A stretch of DNA of 64,000 bases, taken from the NCBI RefSeq assembly GCF_002924365.1, contig NZ_PQWB01000036.1:1-64000 (forward strand), in the 5' to 3' direction. Every line of letters starts with the position of its first letter. Position 1 is the stretch's first letter. Below are positions 46,418 to 57,087 of the stretch, one piece after another. This DNA comes from Chromobacterium alticapitis (GTDB lineage Bacteria; Pseudomonadota; Gammaproteobacteria; Burkholderiales; Chromobacteriaceae). Made by a program: the position numbers and the translations under genes. The notes below the pieces were generated by a model that saw nothing but the letters and a program-made list of their open reading frames with translations, ran no database searches and was not told the DNA's origin.

Positions 46418-46714
46418 ATGACGCTTGCCCTGTCCGCCGGCCACGAACAAACCATCTACCAAGCCGCGCGCTGGCGCGCGGAACTCGAACAGGCGCTGCA
46501 AAGCGGCGAAGACATCCTGCTGGATTTGTCGGCGCTGGAGGAGTTCGACTGCGCCGGCGCGCAGGTGCTGATCTGGCTTAGGCGGGAAGCCGAGCATCGC
46601 AAGCGGCGGCTCCGCCTGGCCGACCCCAGCCGATGCGTGGCGGAGTTCGCGGCGCTGCTGGGATTGGAGCGGGAGCTGTTGTCAAACTCGGAGGGGGGCG
46701 GCGATGGATCTTGA
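46418..46714 (+). CDS. STAS-domain protein of the chemotaxis cluster
   Basis: A 98-residue STAS (anti-sigma-antagonist-like) protein: DILLDLSALEEFDCAGAQVLIWL is the core. The position that carries a phosphorylatable Ser or Thr in SpoIIAA-type proteins (D[ST]AG) is Cys here (DCAG), so phosphorylation control is unlikely. STAS genes beside cheA are known in several proteobacterial chemotaxis clusters. It overlaps the cheA start by 11 bp. Confidence 0.8.
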   Translation: MTLALSAGHEQTIYQAARWRAELEQALQSGEDILLDLSALEEFDCAGAQVLIWLRREAEHRKRRLRLADPSRCVAEFAALLGLERELLSNSEGGGDGS

Positions 46715-48887
46715 ACAGGCGATGCAAACCTTCCTGGAGGAGGCGCGCGAACTGCTGGGCGAGATGGAGGGCATCCTGCTGGACATAGACCCGGAACACA
46801 TCGACGCCGAGCAATTGAACGCGCTGTTTCGGACCATGCACACCATCAAGGGCTCCGCCGGGTTATTTGGCCTCGATGAGATCGTCCGCTTCGCCCACCA
46901 GGCGGAAAACCTGCTGGATCTGCTGCGCGACGGCCAGCTGAGGCTGGACGACGAACTGGTGGGCCTGCTGCTGCGCTGCCATGACCACGTCAAGGCGATG
47001 ATGCAGGCGCTGGCCGACAAGGCCGATCTATCCGCCCTGCGCGACGAAGCGCTGCTGGCCGCCCTGCTGGGCTATCTGGCCACGCCGCAAGCGATGCAAC
47101 CTCCGCCTGCGCCCCCGCTGCGGCACAGCCCGCCGCCGGCCGAACGCTGGCTGCTGTCGCTGCGCTTCGGCCCCGACGTGCTGCGCAACGGCCTGGATCC
47201 CTCATCCTTCATCCGCTACCTCGCCACGCTGGGCGAGATAGAAGACATCTGCCCCATCAGCTGCAATCTGCCTCTCAGCGAGGATTTCAACCCAGAGACC
47301 AACTACCTGCGGCTGGAACTGCTGTATCGCAGCGATATAGGCGAGCAAGCGGTGAACGAAGTGTTCGACTTCGTCCGCGAAGACAGCGAGTTGCACATCT
47401 GGCCGCTGCGCGCCGCCGCCGCCCACCTGGACGAAGCCTGCGCCAGCGCGACGCCGCAAGAGGCGGCGGACATCCGCACGGCCTGGCAGCGCCTGGGCGC
47501 GATCGACGCAATCGACTCCTGGCAGCCCCCGCCCGTCCCGCCGCCCGCAGAACCGCCTCCTCCACCCGCGGCCGCCCCGGCCGACAGTCCCCGGCAAGCG
47601 GAAGCGCCCCATGCCGCCGAAGCCGCGCCGGCGCCTCCGGAGGGCCGCCGCCAGCAGGAAAGCAAATTTCTCAAGGTGGAAGCCGGCAAGCTGGACAGCC
47701 TGATCAACCTGATAGGCGAACTGGTGATCGCCGGCGCCGCGGCCAACCTGATCGCGCGGCGTTCCCAGCAGACGCAGTTGGTGGAAGCGACGCTGACCAT
47801 CGCCAATCTGATCGAGCAGATCCGCGCCGGCACGCTGTCCATGCGCATGGTGCAGATAGGAGAAATCTTCCAGCGCTTTCCGCGCGTGGTGCGCGACGTG
47901 TCGCGCGAGCTGGGCAAGGACATCCAGCTGCACATCGTAGGCGCGGAAACCGAGCTGGACAAATCCATGGTGGAAAAACTGGCAGACCCGCTGCTGCACA
48001 TCGTGCGCAACGCCATAGACCACGGCATAGAGCCGTCCGACGCGCGGCTGGAGAGCGGCAAGCCGGCCCAGGGCAATCTATGGCTCAACGCCTACCATGA
48101 GTCCGGCAGCATCGTCATCGAGGTAGCCGACGACGGCTGCGGCCTCAACCGCGGGCGCATCCTGGCCAAGGCGCGCGAGCGCGGCCTGCTGGGGCCGGAC
48201 GACGAGCCGCCGGACGAGGCGGTGTTCCAGCTGATCTTCGAGGCCGGCTTCTCCACCGCGGACCAGGTGACCAATCTGTCCGGCCGCGGCGTGGGCATGG
48301 ACGTGGTCAGGCGAGGCATAGAGCAGTTGCACGGCGCGATCGAAATAGACAGCGAAACCAATCTGGGCTCCACCTTCCGCCTGCGCTTGCCGCTGACGCT
48401 GGCCATCATCGACGGCTTCCTGGTCGATGTCGGCCGCTCCACCTTCGTGCTGCCGCTGGAAGCCGTCGTGGAATGCATAGAACTGCCGGCCGGCCTGCCG
48501 GAAAACGGCGTGCACGACTGCATCAATCTGCGCGGCGAGTTGCTGCCGCTCCTGCATCTGGGCCGCTTCCTCGAACTGCCGCCCATCGCGGCGACGCGCC
48601 GCAACGTCGTGGTCGCGCAGTACGGCGAACGCAAGGCCGGCCTGGTGGTGGACGCGCTGCAAGGCGAGTTCCAGACCGTGATCAAACCGCTGGGCACGCT
48701 ATTCAGCTCGCAGAAGGCGATCAGCGGCTCCACCATACTCGGCACCGGCGAGGTGGCGCTGATTCTGGACGTGCCAGCGCTGATCCAGCACGCCTGCCGC
48801 AAGGAGGCCGAGCGTTTCCTCCACACCATTCCGCCCGCCGCCTGCGGCGCGGCCGAAGAACCCGCCACGCCACGGAGCTCGCCATGA
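46704..48887 (+). CDS. cheA: chemotaxis histidine kinase CheA
   Basis: A 727-residue kinase. The P1 Hpt domain has the phosphorylated His in [15 protein letters not shown] (about residue 48). A middle regulator-binding region (about 150-265) and a Pro/Ala-rich linker precede dimerisation P3 ([15 protein letters not shown]), the ATPase P4 ([42 protein letters not shown]) and the CheW-like P5. It passes phosphate to CheY and CheB. Its stop overlaps the next MCP start (ATGA). Confidence 0.95.
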   Translation: MDLEQAMQTFLEEARELLGEMEGILLDIDPEHIDAEQLNALFRTMHTIKGSAGLFGLDEIVRFAHQAENLLDLLRDGQLRLDDELVGLLLRCHDHVKAMMQALADKADLSALRDEALLAALLGYLATPQAMQPPPAPPLRHSPPPAERWLLSLRFGPDVLRNGLDPSSFIRYLATLGEIEDICPISCNLPLSEDFNPETNYLRLELLYRSDIGEQAVNEVFDFVREDSELHIWPLRAAAAHLDEACASATPQEAADIRTAWQRLGAIDAIDSWQPPPVPPPAEPPPPPAAAPADSPRQAEAPHAAEAAPAPPEGRRQQESKFLKVEAGKLDSLINLIGELVIAGAAANLIARRSQQTQLVEATLTIANLIEQIRAGTLSMRMVQIGEIFQRFPRVVRDVSRELGKDIQLHIVGAETELDKSMVEKLADPLLHIVRNAIDHGIEPSDARLESGKPAQGNLWLNAYHESGSIVIEVADDGCGLNRGRILAKARERGLLGPDDEPPDEAVFQLIFEAGFSTADQVTNLSGRGVGMDVVRRGIEQLHGAIEIDSETNLGSTFRLRLPLTLAIIDGFLVDVGRSTFVLPLEAVVECIELPAGLPENGVHDCINLRGELLPLLHLGRFLELPPIAATRRNVVVAQYGERKAGLVVDALQGEFQTVIKPLGTLFSSQKAISGSTILGTGEVALILDVPALIQHACRKEAERFLHTIPPAACGAAEEPATPRSSP

Positions 48888-50470
48888 CGGCCATACGGGA
48901 CATGCGCATCAGCACCCAGCAGGCGCTGGGTTACGGCTCTATCATCGCGCTGTTGTTGCTGTGCGTCGCGGTCGCCCTTCTCGGTTTCTACGATCTGGGC
49001 GAAGTGATAGACGGCATCACCCGCGTCAACAACGTCGAGGCCAGACTGGCCCACCAGTTGCTTGAGCAGAACCAGCAGATCCGCATCGACATCCGCGGCG
49101 CATTGCTGGCGGACTCACCGGGCGAAACCGCGCGCGCCGAGCAATCGTTCGAAGACTCGCTGCGCCGCTACGAGGATAGCGAACAGCAACTGGCGCAAAT
49201 GTTCCAGCGCGAAGCGAACACTACCGCGCGGGAGCGAGAGATGATAGGCGCCATCCAAAACGCCGGCAAGGAAGCGCATCAGGACTATCGCCAGGCCTTG
49301 ACGCTGGCGATGCAGCAAAGAGGAACCGATGCGCGCGCGATGCTCAGCGGCAAAGGCGGCCGGCTGAACAGCGCCATCACGGCGCTGGCAGACTATGAAG
49401 ACCAGTTGAACGACCAACTGGCGCGGCAAAGCGAGCAAGCCACGACGGACAACCGCAATCGGCTGTTGGCCCTGGCCGCCGCCGCCATCGCCGCCAGCGC
49501 GCTGATCGCGGCGGCCACCCGCCGCCAGTTGCTGCGAACACTGGGCGGCGAACCGAGGCAGGTAGCGGAAATGATGCGCGAGATCGCCCGCGGCAATCTG
49601 CTCAGCCGGATCGCGCTGCGTCCAGGCGACCACTCCAGCCTGGCGGCCTCCATCACCCAGACCGTGCAAACGCTGGCCGCCATCATCACGGAGGTCAAAA
49701 ACGGCTCGGAAAACCTGTCAGTCGCCGCCCAGCACATCCACTCCACCTCGCAGATGCTGGCGCAATCGGCCAGCGAGCAGGCGGCCGGCCTTGAGGAAAC
49801 CACCAGCTCGGTGCAGCAGATGTCCCACTCGATCAACCAGACCAACGACAACGCCCAACTGACCGAGGGCATGGCGGAGAAAGCCTCCAGCGAGGCCGCC
49901 GCCGGCGGACAGGCTGTGCAGGAAACCATACGCGCGATGCGCCAGATCGCCGACAAGATCAGCATCGTCGACGATATCGCCTACCAGACCAATCTGCTGG
50001 CGCTGAACGCCGCCATCGAAGCCGCCCGCGCCGGCGAGCACGGCAAAGGTTTCGCCGTGGTGGCGGCCGAAGTGCGCAAACTGGCCGAACGCAGCCAGGT
50101 GGCCGCGCAGGAAATCAGCGCGCTGGCCAAGAGCAGCGTGAGCCTGGTGGACCAGGCCGGCGGCCTGCTGGAGGCAATCGTCCGCTCCAGCGGCCGCACC
50201 GCGGACCTGGTGCAGGAAATCGCCGCCGCCGCCGGCAAGCAGTTCGGCGGCGTCGGCCAGATCAGCCTGGCGGTGCAGCAACTGAACCAGGCCACGCAGC
50301 AGAACGCCAGCGCCAGCGAGGAATTGGCCGCCACGGCGGAGCAGATGAACCGCCAGGCCGAGGGCCTGCATGAGCTGATAGGTTTCTTCCACCTCGGCGC
50401 GCCGCCTGCCGGCGACCGCCGAGCGCTGCCGCAGGCCGACGGGCCGGGCCGCGCTTTCATGCCGATGTGA
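48884..50470 (+). CDS. methyl-accepting chemotaxis protein (1)
   Basis: A 528-residue receptor. First helix about 20-42, a helical periplasmic ligand domain to about 190, second helix about 193-212, HAMP, then the signalling domain with the conserved hairpin tip [20 protein letters not shown]. One usual methylation stretch reads [12 protein letters not shown], where the second receptor has [12 protein letters not shown], so an adaptation site appears lost. Ligand unknown. Confidence 0.93.
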   Translation: MTAIRDMRISTQQALGYGSIIALLLLCVAVALLGFYDLGEVIDGITRVNNVEARLAHQLLEQNQQIRIDIRGALLADSPGETARAEQSFEDSLRRYEDSEQQLAQMFQREANTTAREREMIGAIQNAGKEAHQDYRQALTLAMQQRGTDARAMLSGKGGRLNSAITALADYEDQLNDQLARQSEQATTDNRNRLLALAAAAIAASALIAAATRRQLLRTLGGEPRQVAEMMREIARGNLLSRIALRPGDHSSLAASITQTVQTLAAIITEVKNGSENLSVAAQHIHSTSQMLAQSASEQAAGLEETTSSVQQMSHSINQTNDNAQLTEGMAEKASSEAAAGGQAVQETIRAMRQIADKISIVDDIAYQTNLLALNAAIEAARAGEHGKGFAVVAAEVRKLAERSQVAAQEISALAKSSVSLVDQAGGLLEAIVRSSGRTADLVQEIAAAAGKQFGGVGQISLAVQQLNQATQQNASASEELAATAEQMNRQAEGLHELIGFFHLGAPPAGDRRALPQADGPGRAFMPM

Positions 50471-50487
50471 ATCGCGGGAGACGAGTC

Positions 50488-51036
50488 ATGGCCGCTCTGA
50501 ACATGCTTCGCCGCAGCGACGGCGCCCCAGCCGGGGACGAGCCGGACGAAACCCGGCAGTTCCTCACCTTCCAGCTGTCCGGCGAGACCTTCGCCGTCAG
50601 CATTTTGCGCATACGCGAAATCCTGGAGTACATGGCGCCGACCACGGTGCCGCTGATGCCCTCCTTCATCCGCGGCGTGATGAACCTGCGCGGCGCCGTG
50701 GTCCCGGTGATAGACCTGTCGCTGCGCTTCGCCCGCGAGGAAACGGCTATCCAGCGGCGAACCTGCATCGTCATCATCGAGATGGAGCACGCCGAGCAAT
50801 GCCAGCTGTTGGGCGTGCTGGTGGACGCAGTGCACGAGGTGCTGGCGATAGCGGACAGCGAGATCGAGCCGCCGCCGCAGTTCGGCAGCAAGATCCGGGT
50901 GGACTTCATCGAGGGCATGGCCAAGGTGGAGGGCCGCTTCGTGGTGCTCCTGAACGTGGACAAGGTGCTATCGCTCGAGGAAATGTCGCTGCTATCCGAG
51001 CTCGGCCACCAGGAAACGGCGGGGGAGGAAGGATGA
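50488..51036 (+). CDS. cheW: chemotaxis coupling protein CheW
   Basis: A 182-residue CheW started at MAALNMLRRS (50488) after GGGAG. The double SH3-like fold is recognisable from QFLTFQLSGETFAVSILRIREILEY, MPSFIRGVMNLRGAVVPVIDL and FIEGMAKVEGRFVVLLNVDKVL. It links CheA to the receptors. It lies between the two MCP genes. Confidence 0.95.
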   Translation: MAALNMLRRSDGAPAGDEPDETRQFLTFQLSGETFAVSILRIREILEYMAPTTVPLMPSFIRGVMNLRGAVVPVIDLSLRFAREETAIQRRTCIVIIEMEHAEQCQLLGVLVDAVHEVLAIADSEIEPPPQFGSKIRVDFIEGMAKVEGRFVVLLNVDKVLSLEEMSLLSELGHQETAGEEG

Positions 51037-51075
51037 GCCGCCCTCTCGCCGCGCCTAACCGACGGAATACCACCT

Positions 51076-52626
51076 ATGGCTGACTTCACTCTACGCCGCC
51101 AGTTCAGCGCGCTGATCGCCTGCGTGCTGCTGGGACTGGGCCTGCTCACCGCCACCGCCTGGATGGGGCTGCGCGCCGTGATGATCAACGGCGCGCTGTA
51201 CCACCAGGTGGTCATAGGCAAGGACTTCATCAACGATCTGGACCCGCCGACGCTGGAGCTGGACGCCAGCTTCCTGCTGGTCAATCTGCTGCGCAACACG
51301 CCGGACCCTTCCATCCGCCAGCAGTTGCTCAATCAGCTGCGGCTGCGGCGCGAGGCCTTCTACGACTCGCAAAGAAAATGGCTGGCCAGCGACTTGCCGG
51401 CTGACATGCGCGCTCGGCTGCGGCAACAGGTCACGCCGACAGCGGACGCCTTTTTCCAGGAGGTCGACACGCAAATGCTGCCCGCCCTGGACGCGCACGA
51501 CCAACTGGCGATCAACCGCGCTTTCGACCGCCTGTCCGCCGCTTATGATCTCAACTACCAGGCCATCCTGCCGCTGATAGACAAGACCAACCAATTGCAA
51601 CGGCAAATGGAGGCCGAGGCGGAGCGCACCACCCAGCTGACCTTCGCCATTCTGGGCGGAGTCAGCGCCGGCGTATTGCTGCTGCTGACCGGATCGTTGA
51701 CCTGGATCTACCGCCGCCTGGTGCGGCGGTTGGGCGGAGAGCCGCAGCAGGTGGCGGCCATCGCCCGCGAAGTGGCCGCCGGCCGGCTGGACCTCGAAGA
51801 CAGCCCGGCGCCGGACGGCAGCCTGCGCGACGCGATGCAGCAGATGTGCCGCCAACTGCGCGCCACCATAGGCGAAGTCAAGGACGGCGCCGACGGCGTC
51901 TCCTGCGCCGCGCAGCAGATCAGCGCCACCGCGCTGACGCTATCGCAGGGCGCCAGCGCCTCGGCGGCCGGCGTCGAACAGAGCTCGGCCTCGCTAGAGC
52001 AGGTTTCGGCCTCGGTCAGCCAGACCAGCGACAATTCCCGCGCCACGGAAGCCATCGCCGAGAAAGCCTCGGACGAAGCCACCGAGGGCGGCAAGGCGGT
52101 GCAGCAAACCGTGCGGGCGATGCGCCAGATCGCCGAACGGGTGGGCATCATCGACGACATCGCCTATCAGACCAATCTATTGGCGCTGAACGCCGCCATC
52201 GAAGCGGCCCGCGCCGGCAAGCACGGCGCCGGCTTCGCCGTGGTGGCGGCCGAAGTCCGCAAGCTGGCCGAACGCAGCCAGGTGGCGGCGCAGGAAATAG
52301 GCGAGCTGGCCGAACACAGCGTCAGCGTGGCGGAACAGGCCGGCAGGCTGCTGCAGGAAATCGTCCGCTCCAGCGCGCGCACCGCCGATCTGGTGCAGGA
52401 GATCGCCGCCGCCACTCAGGAACAGGCCGGCGGCATCGGCCAGATCAGCCAGGCCATCCAGCACCTGAACCACACCACGCAGCAGAATGCCGCCGCCAGC
52501 GAGGAGCTGGCCTCCACCGCCGCCGAAATGACGCAGCAGGCCGAGCGCCTGCAACAGGCCATGGCCGTTTTCCAACTGAATAGACTGCCCCAGCCGCCCG
52601 CGCCCGACACGCCGTTCCGCTTCTAA
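51076..52626 (+). CDS. methyl-accepting chemotaxis protein (2)
   Basis: A 516-residue receptor with helices at about 10-32 and 193-215, a helical periplasmic domain, HAMP and a full signalling domain ([36 protein letters not shown]). The signalling half is very close to that of the first receptor, while the ligand domains differ. The space between this gene and cheD (83 bp) is where cheR often lies; none is present. Confidence 0.93.
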   Translation: MADFTLRRQFSALIACVLLGLGLLTATAWMGLRAVMINGALYHQVVIGKDFINDLDPPTLELDASFLLVNLLRNTPDPSIRQQLLNQLRLRREAFYDSQRKWLASDLPADMRARLRQQVTPTADAFFQEVDTQMLPALDAHDQLAINRAFDRLSAAYDLNYQAILPLIDKTNQLQRQMEAEAERTTQLTFAILGGVSAGVLLLLTGSLTWIYRRLVRRLGGEPQQVAAIAREVAAGRLDLEDSPAPDGSLRDAMQQMCRQLRATIGEVKDGADGVSCAAQQISATALTLSQGASASAAGVEQSSASLEQVSASVSQTSDNSRATEAIAEKASDEATEGGKAVQQTVRAMRQIAERVGIIDDIAYQTNLLALNAAIEAARAGKHGAGFAVVAAEVRKLAERSQVAAQEIGELAEHSVSVAEQAGRLLQEIVRSSARTADLVQEIAAATQEQAGGIGQISQAIQHLNHTTQQNAAASEELASTAAEMTQQAERLQQAMAVFQLNRLPQPPAPDTPFRF

Positions 52627-52709
52627 TGAATGGACACGGCGCGGACTGTACTAGATTGAAAAGAAAGCGCGGCGCCGGCTAGCTGGCGCGCAACAAGGGA
52701 GTCACCGCC

Positions 52710-53297
52710 ATGGCGCCGTCCCCGCCATCCGCAACAGGCAGTCCGTCCGACAAGCGCTCCGCCTCCAACCCGCCCGCCGCGCCCAGCGGCGACGCGGTAT
52801 TTCTGCATCCCGGCGAATGGCACTTCGGCGGCGGGGAGACTCGCATCCGCACGCTGCTCGGCTCCTGCGTGTCCATCGTGCTGTGGCATCCGCAGGCCCG
52901 CATCGGCGGCATGTGCCACTACCTGCTGGCCCAGCGCAACCACCGTCGCACCGAAACGCTTTCCGGCCGCTACGGCGATGAAGCCATGCTGCTGCTGCTG
53001 CGGGAAATCCTGGCTAGCGGCCTGCCGCTGCAGGAGTTCCAGGCGCGGCTGATAGGCGGAGCCTCCATGATGCTCAGCAGCGAGCGCAAGCTCAGCCACG
53101 ACGTGCCGACGCGCAATATCAGTCAGGCCCGCGCCATGGTCAAACAGCTGGGGCTGCGGCTGCACGGCGAGGAGCTGGGCGGCAGTTGCCCGCGCCTGGT
53201 GCTGTTCGAGGTCGCCAGCGGCCACGTCTGGATCAAACAATCGCAAGAGGCCGAGCTGGACTCGATGCCGACAAGCAAAACAAGGACGCGCACATGA
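52710..53297 (+). CDS. cheD: chemoreceptor glutamine deamidase CheD
   Basis: A 195-residue protein. The catalytic Cys sits in [14 protein letters not shown] and the His in [35 protein letters not shown] and [15 protein letters not shown] complete the family. The first 28 residues are a Pro/Ser-rich extension. It converts receptor glutamines to glutamates. Its stop overlaps the cheB ATG. Confidence 0.93.
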   Translation: MAPSPPSATGSPSDKRSASNPPAAPSGDAVFLHPGEWHFGGGETRIRTLLGSCVSIVLWHPQARIGGMCHYLLAQRNHRRTETLSGRYGDEAMLLLLREILASGLPLQEFQARLIGGASMMLSSERKLSHDVPTRNISQARAMVKQLGLRLHGEELGGSCPRLVLFEVASGHVWIKQSQEAELDSMPTSKTRTRT

Positions 53298-54397
53298 GCA
53301 TCAAGGTTATGATCGTCGACGACTCCGCCGTGGTCAGGCAGGTGCTGAGCCAGGTATTCGACAAGGCGAGCGGCATCGAGGTGATGGATGTCGCCAACGA
53401 CCCCTATATGGCGATGGACAAGATGAAGGCGCAGTGGCCGGACGTCATTGTGCTGGACGTCGAAATGCCCCGGATGGACGGCATTACCTTCCTGAAACAA
53501 CTGATGGCCACCCGGCCGACGCCGGTGGTGATCTGCTCCTCACTGACGCAAAAGGGCACCGACATCAGCATGCAGGCGCTGGCGGCCGGCGCGGTGGAGG
53601 TGATCGCCAAGCCGGCGGCCGGCGTAAAAGGCTTTTTAGAAGACAGCGCCAGCCAGCTGGTGATGGCGGTGCGCAGCGCCGCCGCCGCCCGCATGAGCCG
53701 AGTGCGGGTCATGCCGTCCGCGGCCTCTCCCGCCGCCTCGTCCGCTACTGCGGCATCCGGGCTGGAAACCCGGCCCAAGCTGTCGGCTGACGCCATTCTG
53801 GCGCCGCCCACCGGCAGCAATGTGTTCGCCACCACCGAGCGCATCATCGCCATCGGCACCTCGACTGGCGGCACCCAGGCGCTGGAAGCCATATTGACCG
53901 AGCTGCCGCGCACCTGCCCCGGCCTCGCCATCGTCCAGCACATGCCGGAAAAATTCACCCGCTCCTTCGCCGACCGCCTGAACAGCCTGTCGCAAATCGA
54001 AGTGAAGGAAGCCAGCAACGGCGACCGCATCCTGCCCGGCCGCGCGCTGATCGCGCCCGGCGGCAAGCACATGATGGTCAAGCGCAGCGGGGCCTATTAC
54101 CAGGTGGAAGTGGTGGACGGGCCGCTGGTCAGCCGCCACAAACCTTCGGTGGACGTGCTGTTCCGCTCCGCCGCCAAGTTCGCCGGCCGCAACGCGCTGG
54201 GCGTCATCATGACCGGCATGGGCGACGACGGCGCGAAGGGATTGAAGGAAATGCATGACTGCGGAGCCAAGACCATCGCTCAGGACGAAGAAAGCTGCGT
54301 GGTGTTCGGCATGCCCAAGGAGGCGATCAAGCTAGGCGCCGCCGATGAGGTGATGGCGCTGGAAATGATCGCCAAAGCGATCTGCCGACAGTCATAG
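53294..54397 (+). CDS. cheB: chemotaxis response regulator methylesterase CheB
   Basis: A 367-residue protein with receiver domain ([14 protein letters not shown], Asp in [13 protein letters not shown]), a linker (about 125-185) and a methylesterase domain with catalytic Ser in [12 protein letters not shown], His in QHMPEKFT and Asp in [12 protein letters not shown]. It removes methyl groups from receptors when phosphorylated. The matching methyltransferase CheR is not encoded in this cluster. Confidence 0.95.
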   Translation: MSIKVMIVDDSAVVRQVLSQVFDKASGIEVMDVANDPYMAMDKMKAQWPDVIVLDVEMPRMDGITFLKQLMATRPTPVVICSSLTQKGTDISMQALAAGAVEVIAKPAAGVKGFLEDSASQLVMAVRSAAAARMSRVRVMPSAASPAASSATAASGLETRPKLSADAILAPPTGSNVFATTERIIAIGTSTGGTQALEAILTELPRTCPGLAIVQHMPEKFTRSFADRLNSLSQIEVKEASNGDRILPGRALIAPGGKHMMVKRSGAYYQVEVVDGPLVSRHKPSVDVLFRSAAKFAGRNALGVIMTGMGDDGAKGLKEMHDCGAKTIAQDEESCVVFGMPKEAIKLGAADEVMALEMIAKAICRQS

Positions 54398-54405
54398 GCG
54401 GCGCT

Positions 54406-55611
54406 ATGACAAAGCAGATAAACGACGTGCTGGTGGTGGAGGACAGCGTGGTGCAACGGCAGCACGCCTGCAATCTGTGCGAGCAGCTCGGCATCGCCCA
54501 GCCGCGCCAGGCCGCCGACGGCGCCGAGGCCCTGGCCCGGATGCGCGAACGCCTACCGGACCTCGTTCTGATCGATCTGGAAATGCCGCATATGGACGGC
54601 GTGCAACTGATCCAGCAGATGGCCAAGGAAAACCTCGCCGTTCCCATTATCGTCACGTCAGGCAAGGATTACCTGCTGATCTCCACCGTCGAACTGATGG
54701 GACGGGAGCTGGGCCTGCAGGTGCTGGGCGGCATCAAGAAACCCTTGCAAAAACCGGCGCTCGAGGACTTGCTCAGGCGCATCTGGGCGCCCCGGTCCGA
54801 ACACGGAGCCGAACAAGAACTCAGCGGCGAGCAGGACGTGCGGCTGGCGCTGGACCAAGGGCAGCTGCTGCCCTATTTCCAGCCCAAGGTGACGCTGGAC
54901 GGCGGCCTGCTGAAAGGCGCCGAGGTGCTGGTGCGCTGGCGCCATCCCGAGCTGGGCATCATTCCGCCTTCGCGTTTCGTGCCGGTGATAGAAGCCTGCG
55001 GCTGGGCGACCGAGCTGACGCTGGCCATGCTGGAGCAAGGCCTGGCGCAATGGCAGGAGTGGGCGCGGCGCGGCCTCAGGCTGCCGCTGTCGGTCAATCT
55101 GTCCGCGCTGTCGCTGAAGGGCACGACGCTGGCCGACGAAATAGACCAACGCATCCGCGCCAGCCGCGTGCCGCCGCGCTTCATCGTGTTCGAAATCACC
55201 GAGACCGCCGTCGCCGACAATCTGGCCGAGGCGATAGGCATAGCCGCGCGGCTGCGGCTCAGCGGCGTAGGCCTGTCAATAGACGACTTCGGCACCGGCT
55301 TCGCCACCTTCCAGCAGTTGATGCGCTTTCCGTTCACCGAGCTGAAGATAGACCAGTCATTGGTGACCTCCGTCGCCAACAAGCCGCACCTGGAGGCCGT
55401 GTTCAACAGCATACTGGAGCTGGCGCGGCGGCTGCAGCTGACCACGGTGGCCGAGGGCATAGAAACGCCGACCGACCTGTCCTTCGTCGGCGAGCGCGGC
55501 TGCGTGATGGGACAAGGCTATTACTTCGCCAAGCCGCTGTCGGCCGAACAATTCGAGGGCTGGGTCAAGCAGCGCCTGCAACGCAAGGCCGCCAAAGCCG
55601 AAGAGAGCTGA
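54406..55611 (+). CDS. RocR-like receiver-EAL c-di-GMP phosphodiesterase
   Basis: A 401-residue protein: receiver domain about 1-125 (VLVVEDSVVQRQ, Asp in LVLIDLEMPHMDG) and EAL domain about 145-395. The signature reads AEVLVRW (EVL, a common active variant), with IDDFGTGFATFQ and VVAEGIET-type block TVAEGIETPTDL. It should hydrolyse c-di-GMP under phosphorylation control. It is 8 bp after cheB, at the end of the chemotaxis operon, linking motility signalling to c-di-GMP. Confidence 0.92.
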   Translation: MTKQINDVLVVEDSVVQRQHACNLCEQLGIAQPRQAADGAEALARMRERLPDLVLIDLEMPHMDGVQLIQQMAKENLAVPIIVTSGKDYLLISTVELMGRELGLQVLGGIKKPLQKPALEDLLRRIWAPRSEHGAEQELSGEQDVRLALDQGQLLPYFQPKVTLDGGLLKGAEVLVRWRHPELGIIPPSRFVPVIEACGWATELTLAMLEQGLAQWQEWARRGLRLPLSVNLSALSLKGTTLADEIDQRIRASRVPPRFIVFEITETAVADNLAEAIGIAARLRLSGVGLSIDDFGTGFATFQQLMRFPFTELKIDQSLVTSVANKPHLEAVFNSILELARRLQLTTVAEGIETPTDLSFVGERGCVMGQGYYFAKPLSAEQFEGWVKQRLQRKAAKAEES

Positions 55612-55618
55612 AGCGTCC

Positions 55619-56608
55619 TCAGCTGGACCACAGCGGCGGCTCGTCCATCAGCGCGATCTGCTCGCGCAGCGCCAGGATCTGCTCCTCCCAGTAGCGCGCG
55701 CCGCCAAACCACGGGAAGGCCGCCGGAAACGCCGGATCATGCCAGCGCCTCGCCAGCCAGGCGCTGTAATGGATCAGCCGCAGCGTGCGCAGCGCCTCCA
55801 GCAGATTCAGCTCTCGCAGGTCGAACTCGCAGAAATCCTCGTAGCCGGCCAGCACCTCGGCCAGTTGCCGCGACTGCTCGGCGCGGTCGCCGGATAGCAG
55901 CATCCACAAATCCTGCACCGCCGGACCGGTCCGGCTGTCGTCGAAGTCCACGAAATGCGGGCCGGCATCGGTCCACAGCAAATTGCCGACATGGCAATCG
56001 CCATGCAGGCGCAGCGTCTCCGCCGAGCCGGCGCGCTCAAAGCAACGCGCTGCGCCGGCCAGCGCCTGCTCCACCACGCCTCGGTACACCAGCGCCAGCT
56101 CCGGCGGCAGCCAATCGCCGGCCAGGATGAAATCCGCCGGTTCGCGGCCGAAAGTCTGCCAATCCAGCGCGGGCCGGTGCCGATAGCGCTCGGTCTTGCC
56201 CAAGGCGTGGATGCGGCCGAGAAAACGGCCTATCCATTGCAGCGTGTCGTCGCGGTCCAACTCAGGCACTCGGCCGCCGCGCCGCTCGAACAGGGCAAAG
56301 CGGAAGCCGCCATGGCTATGCAGCGTCCGTCCCTGCAAGGTCAATGGCGGCACCGCCGGAATCTCGCGCTCCGCCAATTGCAGGCTGAAAGCATGTTCCT
56401 CCAGGATGGCCTCGTCGCTCCAGCGTTCGGGGCGGTAAAACTTGGCCACCAGCGGCGGACCCTCGTCCATGCCTAGCTGATAAACGCGATTTTCATAGCT
56501 GTTCAAGGCCAGCAGGCTGCCGCTGGCCTTGAAGCCCGCGCTCTCCACCGCGTCGAGGATGGCGTCCGGCGTCAGCGAGGCGAAAGGGGGAAGCTGTATG
56601 TTTTCCAT
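55619..56608 (-). CDS. srkA: stress response kinase A (YihE/RdoA)
   Basis: A 329-residue Ser/Thr kinase of the SrkA family. SLLALNSYENRVYQLGMDEG is the N-terminal nucleotide-binding region, LRLHGDCHVGNLLW the catalytic loop and HFVDFDDSRTGPAVQDLWM the metal-binding DFD segment. In Escherichia coli it limits stress-induced cell death through the Cpx/MazF circuit. Single gene, converging with the chemotaxis operon with a 7-bp gap. Confidence 0.92.
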   Translation of the reverse strand: MENIQLPPFASLTPDAILDAVESAGFKASGSLLALNSYENRVYQLGMDEGPPLVAKFYRPERWSDEAILEEHAFSLQLAEREIPAVPPLTLQGRTLHSHGGFRFALFERRGGRVPELDRDDTLQWIGRFLGRIHALGKTERYRHRPALDWQTFGREPADFILAGDWLPPELALVYRGVVEQALAGAARCFERAGSAETLRLHGDCHVGNLLWTDAGPHFVDFDDSRTGPAVQDLWMLLSGDRAEQSRQLAEVLAGYEDFCEFDLRELNLLEALRTLRLIHYSAWLARRWHDPAFPAAFPWFGGARYWEEQILALREQIALMDEPPLWSS

Positions 56609-56697
56609 GTCCGGATTATAACGGCGGCGGCCGCGCAGCGGCCCGCCATCTGCTAATTGTTAATCAAGGCCTTGTTTTCATGCACTGGAGCGCTGCG

Positions 56698-56956
56698 ATG
56701 AAACCGCATTTCCCCCATCCCCATCTGCACATCAGCGGCGAACAGCTGCAACAGGGTTCCGAACGCTGGGCCGACCTCACCTGGCAGGGATGGAAGCTGC
56801 TGTTCGACCGCGCCGCGCGCCGCCAAGCCTGGCTGCGTTTGCGCGAGCATCGGCTGCGCGCGCGACGTTCTGGGCGGCCTGGCCTGTTGGCTAAGCGGCA
56901 GCCTGGTGCTGCTGGCCATGGCCTATCTGTTGTATTGGATCTCGACTCGCTGGTAA
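56698..56956 (+). pseudogene. small membrane protein broken by a frameshift
   Basis: The frame from the ATG at 56698 gives MKPHFPHPHLHISGEQLQQG and a basic amphipathic region up to RLRARR. It then loses meaning, and the +1 frame from 56864 continues as RDVLGGLACWLSGSLVLLAM with a single strong membrane helix, ending ISTRW at 56956. Dropping one base in CGCGCGCGAC (56857-56866) would restore an 85-residue, one-helix protein. No family recognised. Either a true mutation or a sequencing indel. Confidence 0.6.
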
Positions 56957-57087
56957 ACCCTGATTTTGAAATGGTCTACGCGGCTCATTCTCGTTTTCAT
57001 TATCATTTAGATTTGCAATTGAATTTTAATGACCGATAGTAAAAATAATGAGAAAATCACGGCAAGCGAACCGCAAGGACGACCGAG

